Assembly (NCBI GenBank): GCA_019873685.1
Contig: JAIOAT010000011.1
Span: forward strand, 19,353-83,352
Length of the DNA stretch: 64,000 nt
Reading direction: 5' to 3'
Source: Chloroflexota bacterium
Lineage (GTDB): Bacteria > Chloroflexota > Anaerolineae > Aggregatilineales > Ch27
Made by a program: the position numbers and the translations under genes. This document shows positions 16,833-25,264 of the stretch, one piece after another; position 1 is the stretch's first letter, and each line of letters begins with the position of its first letter. Below the pieces are notes generated by a model. That model saw only the letters and a list, made by a program, of their open reading frames with translations, made no database searches and was not told where the DNA came from.

Positions 16833-17384
16833 ATGGATGTCGCCGTGACCCAGCCGAAGAAACGTAACCCGCTTGATGCGCTGATCTGGTGGATCGCCAG
16901 CCATTTCGGCGGGCGGGCGCGGGAAGTTGACCGCTTCCTCAAATTCGCCATCGTTGGCACGATTGGCGCTGTGGTGGACTTTTCCGTGCTCAACGTGCTG
17001 GAGCGCACGGCGCTTGTGCCCACCCCTCCGGATGTTGACGTCAAAGTGGCGCTGGCGACCGGCATCGCCTTCTGTACAGCGGTTCTCAGCAACTACCTGT
17101 GGAACCGCTACTGGACTTTCCCCGATTCGCGCTCGCGCAGCGCTGGCCAGCAACTGGTGCAGTTCTTCATTGTCAGTGTCGTCGGCCTGGGTTTCCGGCT
17201 GGTGTTCGTCGGGACGCTGTATGGCTTCTTTGGGCGGCTGGGCGATTCGATTCTCCCCGGCGCGATGGAGGAGACAGCGGTGAACCAGCTCGGCAGCAAT
17301 ATCGCCCAGGCCATCTCCATCGGCATTGTGATGTTCTGGAACTATTTCGCCAACCGCTACTGGACGTACAACGACGTCCAGTAG
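16833..17384 (+). CDS. GtrA-like membrane protein
   Basis: The 183-aa protein has four transmembrane segments of the GtrA family, with the family motifs 'RFLKFAIVGTIGAVVDFSVLN', 'SNYLWNRYWTF' and a mirrored 'FWNYFANRYWTY' near the C-terminus. GtrA proteins are thought to move lipid-linked sugars (for example undecaprenyl-phosphate-glucose) across the membrane for glycosylation of surface polymers. The start at ATG 16833 follows GAGGAG at somewhat long spacing. No glycosyltransferase neighbours are present, so the substrate is open. Confidence 0.85.
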   Translation: MDVAVTQPKKRNPLDALIWWIASHFGGRAREVDRFLKFAIVGTIGAVVDFSVLNVLERTALVPTPPDVDVKVALATGIAFCTAVLSNYLWNRYWTFPDSRSRSAGQQLVQFFIVSVVGLGFRLVFVGTLYGFFGRLGDSILPGAMEETAVNQLGSNIAQAISIGIVMFWNYFANRYWTYNDVQ

Positions 17385-17463
17385 TGGTTTTCTGCGCTTC
17401 CCCATCCCGCGCTACAATTAGCAGACTGACAGGAGTGCTGGACTGCCGCGGGGGTGAGGGGGC

Positions 17464-18816
17464 ATGGCTGATTTGTTTGACTTCGCACGGGAGCAACGCA
17501 CCGAACGCAACGCGCCGCTGGCGGCGCGGATGCGCCCGCGCACGCTGGAGGAATTTGTCGGTCAGGAGGATATCGTCGGGCGCGGGCGGCTGCTACGGCG
17601 GGCCATCGAGGCCGACCGCCTGACCTCGATCATCCTCTGGGGGCCGCCGGGCGTGGGTAAGACGGCCCTGGCGAACGTCATCGCCAATACCACACAGCGG
17701 CACTTCACCACCCTCAACGCGGTTACTTCCGGTATCCAGGACCTGCGCCGGGTCATTGACGAAGCCAAGGAGCGCCTGGGGATGTACAACCAGCGCACCG
17801 TCCTCTTTGTCGATGAGATTCACCGCTGGAACAAGGCCCAGCAGGACGCGCTGTTGCCCCATGTGGAGAACAACACGGTTGTCCTGATCGGCGCGACCAC
17901 GGAAAACCCGTTTTTCAGCCTGGTTGGGCCGCTGCTCTCCCGCAGTCGGGTCTTCCGGCTGTCGCCCCTCAGCGATGATCATGTCAAGCTGCTGGTGCGC
18001 CGCGCCCTGACTGACTCCGAGCGCGGGTACGGCGACCGCAAAATCCTGCTGGATGACGACGCCCTGGATCATCTGGTGCGCGTGGCCGGCGGGGACGCTC
18101 GCAGCGCCCTCAACGCGCTGGAACTGGCCGTAGAAACCACTGACCCGGACGAACACGGCATCATCCGCATCACGCTGGAGGTGGCTCAGGAAAGCATCCA
18201 GAAGCGGGCGGTGCGCTACGACCGGGGTGGCGACGAGCACTACGACACGATCAGCGCCTTCATCAAATCGGTGCGCGGTTCCGACCCGGACGCTGCGCTG
18301 TACTGGATGGCCAAGATGATCCACGCCGGGGAGGATCCACGCTTTATCCTGCGGCGGATGATGATCCTGGCCAGCGAAGACATTGGCCTGGCTGACCCGC
18401 AGGCGCTGGTGGTCGTTGCCGCGGCGGCGCAGGCTTTCGAGTGGGTGGGGATGCCGGAGGGTACGTACTTTCTGTCGGAGGCGTGCCTGTACCTGGCGAC
18501 CGCGCCCAAGAGCAACAGCGCCGGGGCGATCTGGTCAGCGCTGGCCCATGTGGAGCAACACGGCACGGGAGAAGTGCCGCCTTACCTGCGCGACAAATCC
18601 GATACGTTCCACGGCACGACGCGCGACCGCTACAAAGAGACGATGGGCGACATGGGCGCGTACAAATACCCGCATGACTATCCCGGCGGCTGGGTGGAGC
18701 AACGCTATCTGCCGTTCGATATGGAGCCGCCGGGCTGGTACCAGCCCAAAGACATCGGCTACGAGCGCGAGATTCTGCGCCGCCTGGCTGAGCGACACAG
18801 GACAGGGCGCAGGTGA
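17464..18816 (+). CDS. rarA: Replication-associated recombination protein A (AAA ATPase)
   Basis: RarA/MgsA is a clamp-loader-like AAA+ ATPase acting at stalled replication forks. Walker A is 'GPPGVGKTALA', Walker B 'LFVDEIHRW', sensor 1 'GATTENPFF', and the C-terminal tetramerisation region ('MIHAGEDPRFILRRMMILASEDIG', 'YKYPHDYPGGWVEQ') is complete at 450 aa. Start ATG 17464 follows GGGGGTGAGGGGGC. It is probably monocistronic or shares a transcript with gtrA, 79 bases upstream. Confidence 0.94.
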   Translation: MADLFDFAREQRTERNAPLAARMRPRTLEEFVGQEDIVGRGRLLRRAIEADRLTSIILWGPPGVGKTALANVIANTTQRHFTTLNAVTSGIQDLRRVIDEAKERLGMYNQRTVLFVDEIHRWNKAQQDALLPHVENNTVVLIGATTENPFFSLVGPLLSRSRVFRLSPLSDDHVKLLVRRALTDSERGYGDRKILLDDDALDHLVRVAGGDARSALNALELAVETTDPDEHGIIRITLEVAQESIQKRAVRYDRGGDEHYDTISAFIKSVRGSDPDAALYWMAKMIHAGEDPRFILRRMMILASEDIGLADPQALVVVAAAAQAFEWVGMPEGTYFLSEACLYLATAPKSNSAGAIWSALAHVEQHGTGEVPPYLRDKSDTFHGTTRDRYKETMGDMGAYKYPHDYPGGWVEQRYLPFDMEPPGWYQPKDIGYEREILRRLAERHRTGRR

Positions 18817-18889
18817 GTCGGCGGCGATCAGGGGGTAAGCTGCCTCAATCACACGCCGGGGGCGCGCTTCTATGAAGGCAGTATCCTGA

Positions 18890-18918
18890 GTTCCATTTTC
18901 GAGAAAGCGGACTATAAT
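18890..18918 (+). promoter_or_regulatory. Promoter of 57-aa membrane protein gene
   Basis: A perfect -10 TATAAT at 18913-18918 is preceded, at about 16-17 bases, by a weak -35 (TTCCAT/GTTCCA). It lies about 35 bases before the start codon of the small gene. Confidence 0.5.
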
Positions 18919-18953
18919 ACGATTCAGAGCGGTCTTAGACGAAAGGAAAGACC

Positions 18954-19127
18954 ATGGAACTCAGTGCGCCCAAGCAGGTTACGTTCTGGATTTCGGTCAT
19001 CCTCGCCGTCCTCGCCGTATTGACTGTGCTCATTCCGGGCCTGGTGTTCTTCGATCTACAGGCGTTCGTGCTCGCGCTGGCGGCCTTTGTCGTCCTTGGG
19101 CTGGGTGTTTTGCTCAAGGATCTGTAG
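18954..19127 (+). CDS. Small two-helix membrane protein (57 aa, absent from ORF track)
   Basis: ATG 18954 to TAG 19127 encodes 57 residues: a short polar head 'MELSAPKQVTFW', a hydrophobic segment (about 11-31), a short linker 'FFDLQ' and a second hydrophobic segment (about 36-53), ending 'LLKDL'. It has its own TATAAT promoter, an AAAGGAAAG ribosome site and a strong terminator downstream, so it is a complete transcription unit. The function is unknown; the shape is that of small stress or envelope membrane proteins. Confidence 0.65.
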   Translation: MELSAPKQVTFWISVILAVLAVLTVLIPGLVFFDLQAFVLALAAFVVLGLGVLLKDL

Positions 19128-19173
19128 TGCTGGCGGCTGCCGGTTGTTCGTCCGGCAGGTCGATCGCTGGATG

Positions 19174-19207
19174 CAGGGGCGTGCGTTGAGCCGCCCCTGT
19201 TGTTTTT
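19174..19207 (+). terminator. Terminator between convergent genes
   Basis: CAGGGGCG / CGCCCCTG with a 10-base loop is followed by TTGTTTTT. It ends the small membrane protein transcript and also lies just beyond the stop of the convergent GAP1-N2-like gene. Confidence 0.75.
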
Positions 19208-19218
19208 GGGGCGGTCTG

Positions 19219-19869
19219 TTACGTACAGATAACCGGCCGGATTCCGTCGAGGCGCTCGATAGCGGCCAGCGGCAGGGCTACAAGCCGCGCTTCAGCGTGA
19301 TAGTCCAGCGCCAGCGTGGTCAGCGGTGGGACGCGCGGCCAACCGCTCAGCAGGCGCAGCGGCGGCGCGGTGGCGACCATCAGCACAATTGCCTCCATCA
19401 CCTGCCAGTCGGCGACGCTGGTATAGGGTGCGGCCAGGACAATCTGGCCGCTGTTACGGCGCGTTCCAGGCGCGGCGCGGTCGGCGATCTGCTTCCAGCG
19501 CCCCCAGGAAAGCCGCCGCCCGGCTTCCTGGCGGGCGGCCTCCGGCAGCATCGCCAGACGCAGCGCCAGGGCGTCCAGGTAGTCGGCGGCGTCAAGGACG
19601 GTGATCTCCGCGCGGCGGATGCCCTGCCGTCCGGTTTCATCCTGCTGGTCGGTCACGATCACATCGGCCAGCGCCGCCTGGCGCCCATCGTCCAGCGGGA
19701 AACCTTTGAGCGCCCGCGCGCCGGGATAGTGACGCCAGCCAGTGCCACGTGGCAGGGCGTTCTGCCAGATGATCTTGAGCGCCGTGGCATCCAGGCCGTC
19801 CCCCGGTGTGGTGAAGGTATAGCCGGGGTGCGGACCGTCCAGGATGTACTCCAGGATCAGGCGGGTCAT
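19219..19869 (-). CDS. GAP1-N2-like GTPase-associated protein
   Basis: The 216-aa product resembles the N-terminal domain (type 2) of GTPase-associated protein 1: 'GYTFTTPGDGLDATALK', an internal Tyr/Pro-rich stretch, and 'DETGRQGIRRAEITVL'. GAP1 proteins are predicted partners of bacterial GTPases in conflict/defence-type operons. Here the ATG (19869) overlaps the stop of the GTPase gene (ATGA), so the two are translationally coupled. The protein ends after the N-domain and one helical region and lacks the long middle and C-terminal parts of full GAP1. I recognise the family from motif resemblance only. Confidence 0.5.
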   Translation of the reverse strand: MTRLILEYILDGPHPGYTFTTPGDGLDATALKIIWQNALPRGTGWRHYPGARALKGFPLDDGRQAALADVIVTDQQDETGRQGIRRAEITVLDAADYLDALALRLAMLPEAARQEAGRRLSWGRWKQIADRAAPGTRRNSGQIVLAAPYTSVADWQVMEAIVLMVATAPPLRLLSGWPRVPPLTTLALDYHAEARLVALPLAAIERLDGIRPVICT

Positions 19870-20603
19870 GCGCTGGCGGGCGGGGTAGCCGTCGGCTGGC
19901 GGCGCGGACGGGGACGGATGCCGTTGAAGAACTGGGTCAGGGCGCTGGTGACGCCCGCGCCAGTGATCAGGCTGGCGCTGGCGATGGCATAACGGTAGCC
20001 CAGGCGCTCTGCCTGGGACTTGAGCCGTCGCGTCTCGTTGCGGTAGTCGCCAAGCAATTCGTCCAGCGTGCGGCTGCCGCTCCACAGGTCGGACTTGTTA
20101 ACCAGTAGCATGAACATCCGCAGGCTCTTGCGGGCGGCTGGTTCGTCGTCGATCATCTGCAGGACGAAGTTGAGCGCATCCTTGTGCTGGTGGACGCTGG
20201 TGTGATCGATCAGGAAGAGGATGCCGCGCGGTTTGGCCTCCCGGAACAGGTCTACCCAGTCGGTCTCCCACATGGCGTATTCTCCGCCGACATCGCGGCG
20301 CGGCCTGACGCGCAGGGTCTCGTCGCCGACCTGCGCCCCAAACGCGCCGACTGCCTGACCGCCCGCTGCTGTCGGCTCCGGGTCAAAGTCGCCCAGGTAG
20401 GCTGTGTCGCGGCGCAGCCATTCCAGCAGTGTGGTCTTGCCGGTCTGGCGGTAGCCCAGCACAATGAAGGGCAGGCCCAGCACGCGGACGTAGGCGAAGT
20501 CGATCACGCCCCCGACAGCGTTGCTGATTCCGCTGGGCACCAGGTTGCCCAGCGTGCCGGTGATGATCGAGAGGATGCGGTCGCCCAGGGTTTTCTGGCT
20601 CAT
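19866..20603 (-). CDS. Small GTPase/P-loop NTPase partner of GAP1-like protein
   Basis: This 245-aa protein has an N-terminal segment with amphipathic/hydrophobic character, then P-loop G1 'GYRQTGKTT' (about residues 50-58), a candidate G3 'DVGGEYAMWE', G4 'NKSDLW' and G5-like 'SAS'. The order and spacing are those of Ras-like/TRAFAC GTPases. The C-terminus is Arg/Pro-rich. Start ATG 20603 ('MSQKTLGDR') is preferred; the longer ORF adds an unlikely N-terminus. It forms a two-gene operon with the GAP1-N2-like gene and is separated from the upstream prenyltransferase by a terminator. Confidence 0.75.
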   Translation of the reverse strand: MSQKTLGDRILSIITGTLGNLVPSGISNAVGGVIDFAYVRVLGLPFIVLGYRQTGKTTLLEWLRRDTAYLGDFDPEPTAAGGQAVGAFGAQVGDETLRVRPRRDVGGEYAMWETDWVDLFREAKPRGILFLIDHTSVHQHKDALNFVLQMIDDEPAARKSLRMFMLLVNKSDLWSGSRTLDELLGDYRNETRRLKSQAERLGYRYAIASASLITGAGVTSALTQFFNGIRPRPRRQPTATPPASA

Positions 20604-20686
20604 GTCTACCTGCTTTCCGGTAAATCTGTGACTCGTACGGTCCTGCTTGATTCTACGCAGCGGGTGCGACCCGGTTGCAGGAAGGC

Positions 20687-20723
20687 AAAACACACGGCAT
20701 CCGCCAACAGGAGCGCGGATGCC
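20687..20723 (-). terminator. Terminator of heme O synthase / PAS-UbiA operon
   Basis: On the minus strand GGCATCCGC...GCGGATGCC (9-bp perfect stem, 10-base loop) is followed by GTGTGTTTT, 46 bases after the PAS-UbiA stop. Confidence 0.75.
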
Positions 20724-20768
20724 GCGTAAGTCAGGCCGGTGATGAGCGGGTACTGCTTGCCGGTCGCC

Positions 20769-22064
20769 TTACCCGCCGAAGAACTGGCGTAGCATATTGC
20801 TGGCCAGCAGGCCGATGGTCATCAGCACCCCGGCCACCAGGTGCAGCCGGATTGTGGCGGCGTTGGCCTGTACCAGGCTGCGATCGGCGTAGTGACGCAG
20901 GGCGATACGGACAGCCCGCACCGCCAGCGGCAACCCGCCGAGGATCAGCGCCGCGCCCACCGGGAATATCCCGCTGAGCGTCCAGTAGAGGGTCAGGGCA
21001 AACGCGCCTGCCAGCAGGAGCAGATAGCCCCACCGGGCGCGTTCCTTGCCGAGGACGACAACCAGATTGTGCTTACCGGCTGCCCGATCGCTCTCTTCGT
21101 CCGGGAACTGGTTGATCCAGAGGATGGCGATGACCAGCAGGCCGATCGGCACCCCGATCAGGAAGTCGACCGCCGCCGCCTGGCCGGTTAGGGCGTAAAC
21201 CGTCCCGGCGGTGGCCAGCGGGCCAAAGTTGAGGCCGACGAGCAATTCGCCCAGACCTCGCCGCGCCGCCAGTCGCAGGGGCGGGGCCGTGTAGAAGTAG
21301 GCGGAAAGCGCCCCGATCAGCCCGAAAAGCAGGATGCCGGGGCCGCTGAGGATCGTCAGCACCAGACCGATCAGCGCCGACCCGCCCAGGGCGGCGAAAG
21401 CCAGGCGGCGTAGCGCCCCCTCGCTGATCAGGCCCAGTTCAATGGATCGGCTGCCGCCAGAGTAGGGCAGGAAGTAGTTGTTGTTGATCGGGTCGGTGCC
21501 GCTGGTCCAGTCGAAATAGTCGTTGAAGGTGTTGGCGGCGACGTGCAACAGCATGCCGGCCAGCAGTGCCAGGATGAAACGCCCCCAGGCAAACGGCCCG
21601 CCCTGCACGGCCACCCACGCCGCGCCGATCAACACCGGCACGATCATGGCCGTCAGGAAGGGGGCGCGGGTGATGACCAGCCAGCGGAAGAGCCGCGTGG
21701 CCGGGCTGATGCGGGGCATAGCCTGCGCCGGGTCCACCTCTTCCAGCACTTCGGTCACGCCGCAGTAGCCGATGTGCTGGCCGTGCTTGAAGGTCGGCGT
21801 GATGCGGATGCGGGCGGCGAACGGCGTCCCGTCGCGGCGCACAAAGACGGTCTCCCCGCGGAATTCGCCCGTCTCACGGGCGACCTTGAGCCAGCTCGGG
21901 ACATGTTCCAGGACGACTTCGCCCGGCGAGAACAGCGAGACCCGCTTCTTGCCGATGATGTCTTCCTGCGTGTAGCCGAAGATCTCCGCCGCGGCGTCAT
22001 TGAACGTCTCGATGCGGCCTTCCAGATCACAGGTGATCACGCTTTTCTTTGAGCTGCCGCTCAT
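20769..22064 (-). CDS. PAS domain fused to UbiA-family prenyltransferase (MenA-like)
   Basis: Residues about 1-115 form a PAS domain ('ITCDLEGRIETFNDAAAEIFGY', 'FRGETVFVRRDGTPF'), and residues about 135-431 are an eight- to nine-helix UbiA prenyltransferase. Both prenyl-diphosphate motifs are intact: 'NTFNDYFDWTSGTD' and 'NQFPDEESDRAAGKHN'. The second loop pattern is MenA-like, suggesting 1,4-dihydroxy-2-naphthoate prenylation for menaquinone. ATG 22064 follows a perfect AGGAGGG, which rules out the longer ORF and confirms the PAS domain is translated. It follows ctaB by 82 bases, a quinone/heme pairing relevant to respiration. A sensory domain on this enzyme is unusual. Confidence 0.85.
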   Translation of the reverse strand: MSGSSKKSVITCDLEGRIETFNDAAAEIFGYTQEDIIGKKRVSLFSPGEVVLEHVPSWLKVARETGEFRGETVFVRRDGTPFAARIRITPTFKHGQHIGYCGVTEVLEEVDPAQAMPRISPATRLFRWLVITRAPFLTAMIVPVLIGAAWVAVQGGPFAWGRFILALLAGMLLHVAANTFNDYFDWTSGTDPINNNYFLPYSGGSRSIELGLISEGALRRLAFAALGGSALIGLVLTILSGPGILLFGLIGALSAYFYTAPPLRLAARRGLGELLVGLNFGPLATAGTVYALTGQAAAVDFLIGVPIGLLVIAILWINQFPDEESDRAAGKHNLVVVLGKERARWGYLLLLAGAFALTLYWTLSGIFPVGAALILGGLPLAVRAVRIALRHYADRSLVQANAATIRLHLVAGVLMTIGLLASNMLRQFFGG

Positions 22065-22146
22065 AGTAGTACCCTCCTGAGGTGAGTGACGAACGGGATG
22101 GGCGCCCCCGGCAGGGGGATACGGGCGCAGGGTGGGCAACAAACGC

Positions 22147-23088
22147 CTAAATGATAGCAGCGATGCAGATCATCAGCAGCACCAGCGCCAGGTAGATGTT
22201 GGACGCTTTGAACAGGGTCATGGCCTGACGGCCTTCTTCCCCTTCGCTGCCCTGCTGATGAGCACGCAGCAGCCCGATCGAGTCGCGGCCCAGCCACAAC
22301 GTGGCCGCCAGTATCGGGGCGAAGTAGGCCCAGCCCAGCGCCGGATGCACCGCCAGCAACAGGCCGATGGCCGCCGTGACGGCCATGTGGACGAGCGTCC
22401 ACAGCACTGCCCGCCGCCGTTCCATCACCACCGGCAGCATGGGGAAGCTGGCGCTGGCATAGTCCTTGCGGTAGACCAGCGCCAGACTCCAGAAGTGGCT
22501 GGGACTCCAGGTGAAGAGCAACGCCGCCAGCAGCAGCGCGCCTGAATCGGCCCAGTGGCCCACCGCAGCCGAGCCGCTCAGGACGGCGGCGCTGCCTGCC
22601 GCCCCGCCGATCACAACGTTGAGCAGCGTGCGCGGCTTGAGCCACAGGGTGTAGATGCCAATATAGATGAACGCCCCCAGCGCCAGGAAGAACGCCAGCG
22701 CCAGGTTACCGGCCAGCAGGGCCAACCCCACCGCGGCGACAACGCTACCTGCACCGCCAACCAACACCCAGACCGGGCGGACCTGGCCGGTGGCCAGCGG
22801 GCGGCGGCGGGTGCGCTTCATGCGGGCGTCCTGATCGCGTTCCAGGTACTGGTTGATGGCGCCGGAACCGCCAGCGGCCAGCGCACCGGTGATGGTCAAC
22901 AGCAGCAGATCGGCAGCTGCAGGACGCCCGCCGCTGGCCAGCATTGCGCCGCCCCAGGCCGCCGCCAGCAGCAGCGTGACGATCCGCAGCTTGGCCAGCA
23001 CGACGATCAGCGCCAGAACCTGGCGCACAGAGACGCTCCGGGTGGAGACAACGGGCGTTGCGATCACGTCTTCAGTTCGGATGGTCAT
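22147..23088 (-). CDS. ctaB: Protoheme IX farnesyltransferase (heme O synthase)
   Basis: This UbiA-superfamily membrane enzyme adds a farnesyl group to heme b, giving heme O for terminal oxidases. Diagnostic motifs are 'NQYLERDQDARMKRT' followed by 'RRPLATG', and 'TWSPSHFWSLAL'. Nine hydrophobic segments and 313 aa fit CyoE/CtaB. Start ATG 23088 ('MTIRTEDV') is used. It is the first gene of a probable two-gene unit with the PAS-UbiA protein. No cytochrome oxidase subunits are in the window. Confidence 0.92.
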   Translation of the reverse strand: MTIRTEDVIATPVVSTRSVSVRQVLALIVVLAKLRIVTLLLAAAWGGAMLASGGRPAAADLLLLTITGALAAGGSGAINQYLERDQDARMKRTRRRPLATGQVRPVWVLVGGAGSVVAAVGLALLAGNLALAFFLALGAFIYIGIYTLWLKPRTLLNVVIGGAAGSAAVLSGSAAVGHWADSGALLLAALLFTWSPSHFWSLALVYRKDYASASFPMLPVVMERRRAVLWTLVHMAVTAAIGLLLAVHPALGWAYFAPILAATLWLGRDSIGLLRAHQQGSEGEEGRQAMTLFKASNIYLALVLLMICIAAII

Positions 23089-23199
23089 CAGCAAGTTTTC
23101 CTGCGGTGAGCAAAAGTCTCATGGTCAGGCACGCCCCGGAGCAACGTGGAAGGCTGAGACGGCAAGAGCAGGCGTGGCGTAATCAGGTAAATCAGGGCG

Positions 23200-23208
23200 A
23201 TTATATCA
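23200..23208 (-). promoter_or_regulatory. Extended -10 promoter element upstream of ctaB
   Basis: On the minus strand TGATATAAT matches an extended -10 (TGnTATAAT) within an AT-rich patch about 110 bases before the ctaB start; no good -35 is seen. Confidence 0.45.
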
Positions 23209-23328
23209 TGTTTTGTTCAATTCGCCAGACCTGTGGATTAGCGTCTGATCAGAGAACGCTCCTGCCCGGTGTCGTTCCCGCGCCGGGCAGGGGTAGGTGG
23301 GGGATCAAGATGCTGTTTGAGGCAGTCG

Positions 23329-25200
23329 TCAGGGGCGACCGGGCACGCCCAGCGCGTCGATCACCTCGGCGACCAGCTCGTAATGGCCGAAGGCCGGGAT
23401 GAGGTACGCGCCCTGAACCATGCCCCGGATCGCCAGCAGCAATTCGCGAGCGATCCGCACGCCTTCCGCCGGGGCGTCGTCCGCCGTTTCGATTCGGCGC
23501 AGGATGGCCTCCGGGATGGTGATGCCGGGGATTTCATTGTGCAGGAAGTGGGCGTGCCGCGCGCCATAGAGGGGCAACACACCCATCAGCACTGGCAACG
23601 TGAAGTCTTCGCCGGTGACTTCGCGGTAGCGGCGATGGAATCGTTCGATATCCGCCGGGTCAAAGACCGGTTGCCCCAGCGCGAAATCCGCGCCGGCTTC
23701 GATCTTGCGGCGCGTCACCTTGATCTCGTGATCAAGGTCCTGCGCGCCCATGTTCAGGGCGCAGCCGACGGTGAAAGCGGTTGGCTGGCCGATGGAGTTG
23801 CCCGCCTGGTCAACGCCCCGGTTCATCTGCTGCTTGATCAGCTTGATCAGGCCGGAGGGGGTGACGTCGTAGTTGTCCATGGCATTTGGATAGTCGCCGA
23901 TGTGGGTTGGATCGCCCATGACCACGAACAGGTTGCGCAGGCCCAGGGCGTGCGCGGCCAGCAGATCGCCCTGGATGCGCAGCAGGTTGCGGCCACGGGT
24001 GGGGAAGTGCAGTACCGTCTCGATCCCCAGGCGAGTGTGCAGCAGGTGGCAGACGGCCCAGGGACTCATCCGCATGCGGGCAGTAGGACTGTCGGCAACA
24101 TCAACCAGATCAGCTCCCGCTGATTGCAGCAGTTCGGCGGCAGCCAGCAGCTTCTGGGCAGTGTAACTGCGCGGCGGATGCATCTCCACCGTGACAACGA
24201 ACTGGCCGCTGGCCAGCTTGCGGGTCAGTTCGGTGGGCTGCTCCTGCACGGTGAGCAGTTCGTCGTTGACGGGTTCGGTGATGCTCAAGTCGGGCAGGGG
24301 GCTGGCGGCGCTGTCCATTGCCTGGCGCATGGCAGCGATATGCTCCGGCGTTGTCCCACAGCAACCGCCGATGATCCGCGCGCCCCGGGCGTGGAAGGTG
24401 CGGGCATAGTCGGCGAAATAGGCCGCGGTGGCCGGGTACATCATCCGCCCGCCGACGGCTTCCGGGAATCCAGCGTTGGGTACGGCGGCGCAGGCGGCTT
24501 CCGGCACAGCCTGACGCATGGCGGCCAGGATGCGGGCAATCTGGGCCGGGCCGCCGCCGCAGTTGACGCCAATCACATCCGCGCCAGCAGCGTGCAGATC
24601 GCGGGCGACGCGCACCGGCAGGTCGCCGAGCAGCGTCCGGTCGTCTTCGGCAAAGGTCATGTTGGCGATGACCGGCAGCTCCGGGGCAGCCTCCCGCGCG
24701 GCGGCCAACGCCTCCAGAATCTCCAGGCGATCAGTGAAGGTTTCCAGCAGGATGGCGTCTACGCCGACCCCGGCCAGAGCGGTGATTTGCTCGCGGAAGG
24801 CGGCGCGGGCGTCTTCCGGGCTGACCCGCCCGTAGGGCCGCAGGCGCACGCCCAGCGGCCCGACCGAACCCGCGATGTAGGTCTCCGGGCGACCGGCTTC
24901 TGTGGCGGCCTGCCGGGCCAGGGTGACTCCCGCGGCGTTGATGGCGCTGACCTGCGCTTCCAGCCCGAAGCGGGCCAGCTTATAGCGGTTAGCGCCAAAG
25001 GTGTTGGTCTTGAGCAGTTCCGCCCCGGCTGCCAGAAAGCTTACGTGAATCGACTTGATCAATTCCGGGCGGCTCAGGTTTAGCTCATCAAAGCAGGCAT
25101 CGATCGGGATGCCGTGCTGGTGCAGGGTGGTGCCCATCGCGCCGTCCGTCAGGATAGGAGTGTCGGCGGCAAGACGTTCGCGAAAAGGTCTGGCAGGCAT
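23329..25200 (-). CDS. yitJ: Bifunctional homocysteine S-methyltransferase / 5,10-methylenetetrahydrofolate reductase
   Basis: The N-terminal half (about 1-300) is a homocysteine-binding methyltransferase with zinc ligands in 'GVNCGGG' and 'GGCCGTTPEH'. The C-terminal half (about 330-623) is a MetF-like methylenetetrahydrofolate reductase ('FVVTVEMHPPRS', 'FVVMGDPTHIGDYP'). This is the YitJ-type fusion. The reductase would make the 5-methyl-THF used by MetH, encoded upstream on the same strand. Start ATG 25200 ('MPARPFRERL') is chosen; the 71 extra residues in the track are not domain-like. Confidence 0.92.
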   Translation of the reverse strand: MPARPFRERLAADTPILTDGAMGTTLHQHGIPIDACFDELNLSRPELIKSIHVSFLAAGAELLKTNTFGANRYKLARFGLEAQVSAINAAGVTLARQAATEAGRPETYIAGSVGPLGVRLRPYGRVSPEDARAAFREQITALAGVGVDAILLETFTDRLEILEALAAAREAAPELPVIANMTFAEDDRTLLGDLPVRVARDLHAAGADVIGVNCGGGPAQIARILAAMRQAVPEAACAAVPNAGFPEAVGGRMMYPATAAYFADYARTFHARGARIIGGCCGTTPEHIAAMRQAMDSAASPLPDLSITEPVNDELLTVQEQPTELTRKLASGQFVVTVEMHPPRSYTAQKLLAAAELLQSAGADLVDVADSPTARMRMSPWAVCHLLHTRLGIETVLHFPTRGRNLLRIQGDLLAAHALGLRNLFVVMGDPTHIGDYPNAMDNYDVTPSGLIKLIKQQMNRGVDQAGNSIGQPTAFTVGCALNMGAQDLDHEIKVTRRKIEAGADFALGQPVFDPADIERFHRRYREVTGEDFTLPVLMGVLPLYGARHAHFLHNEIPGITIPEAILRRIETADDAPAEGVRIARELLLAIRGMVQGAYLIPAFGHYELVAEVIDALGVPGRP

Positions 25201-25264
25201 GGAGTCTGTCCTCCGGGTTACGAAGACGAAGCAGCGAAGCAACAGGGGGCGGACAGGCGCACCC

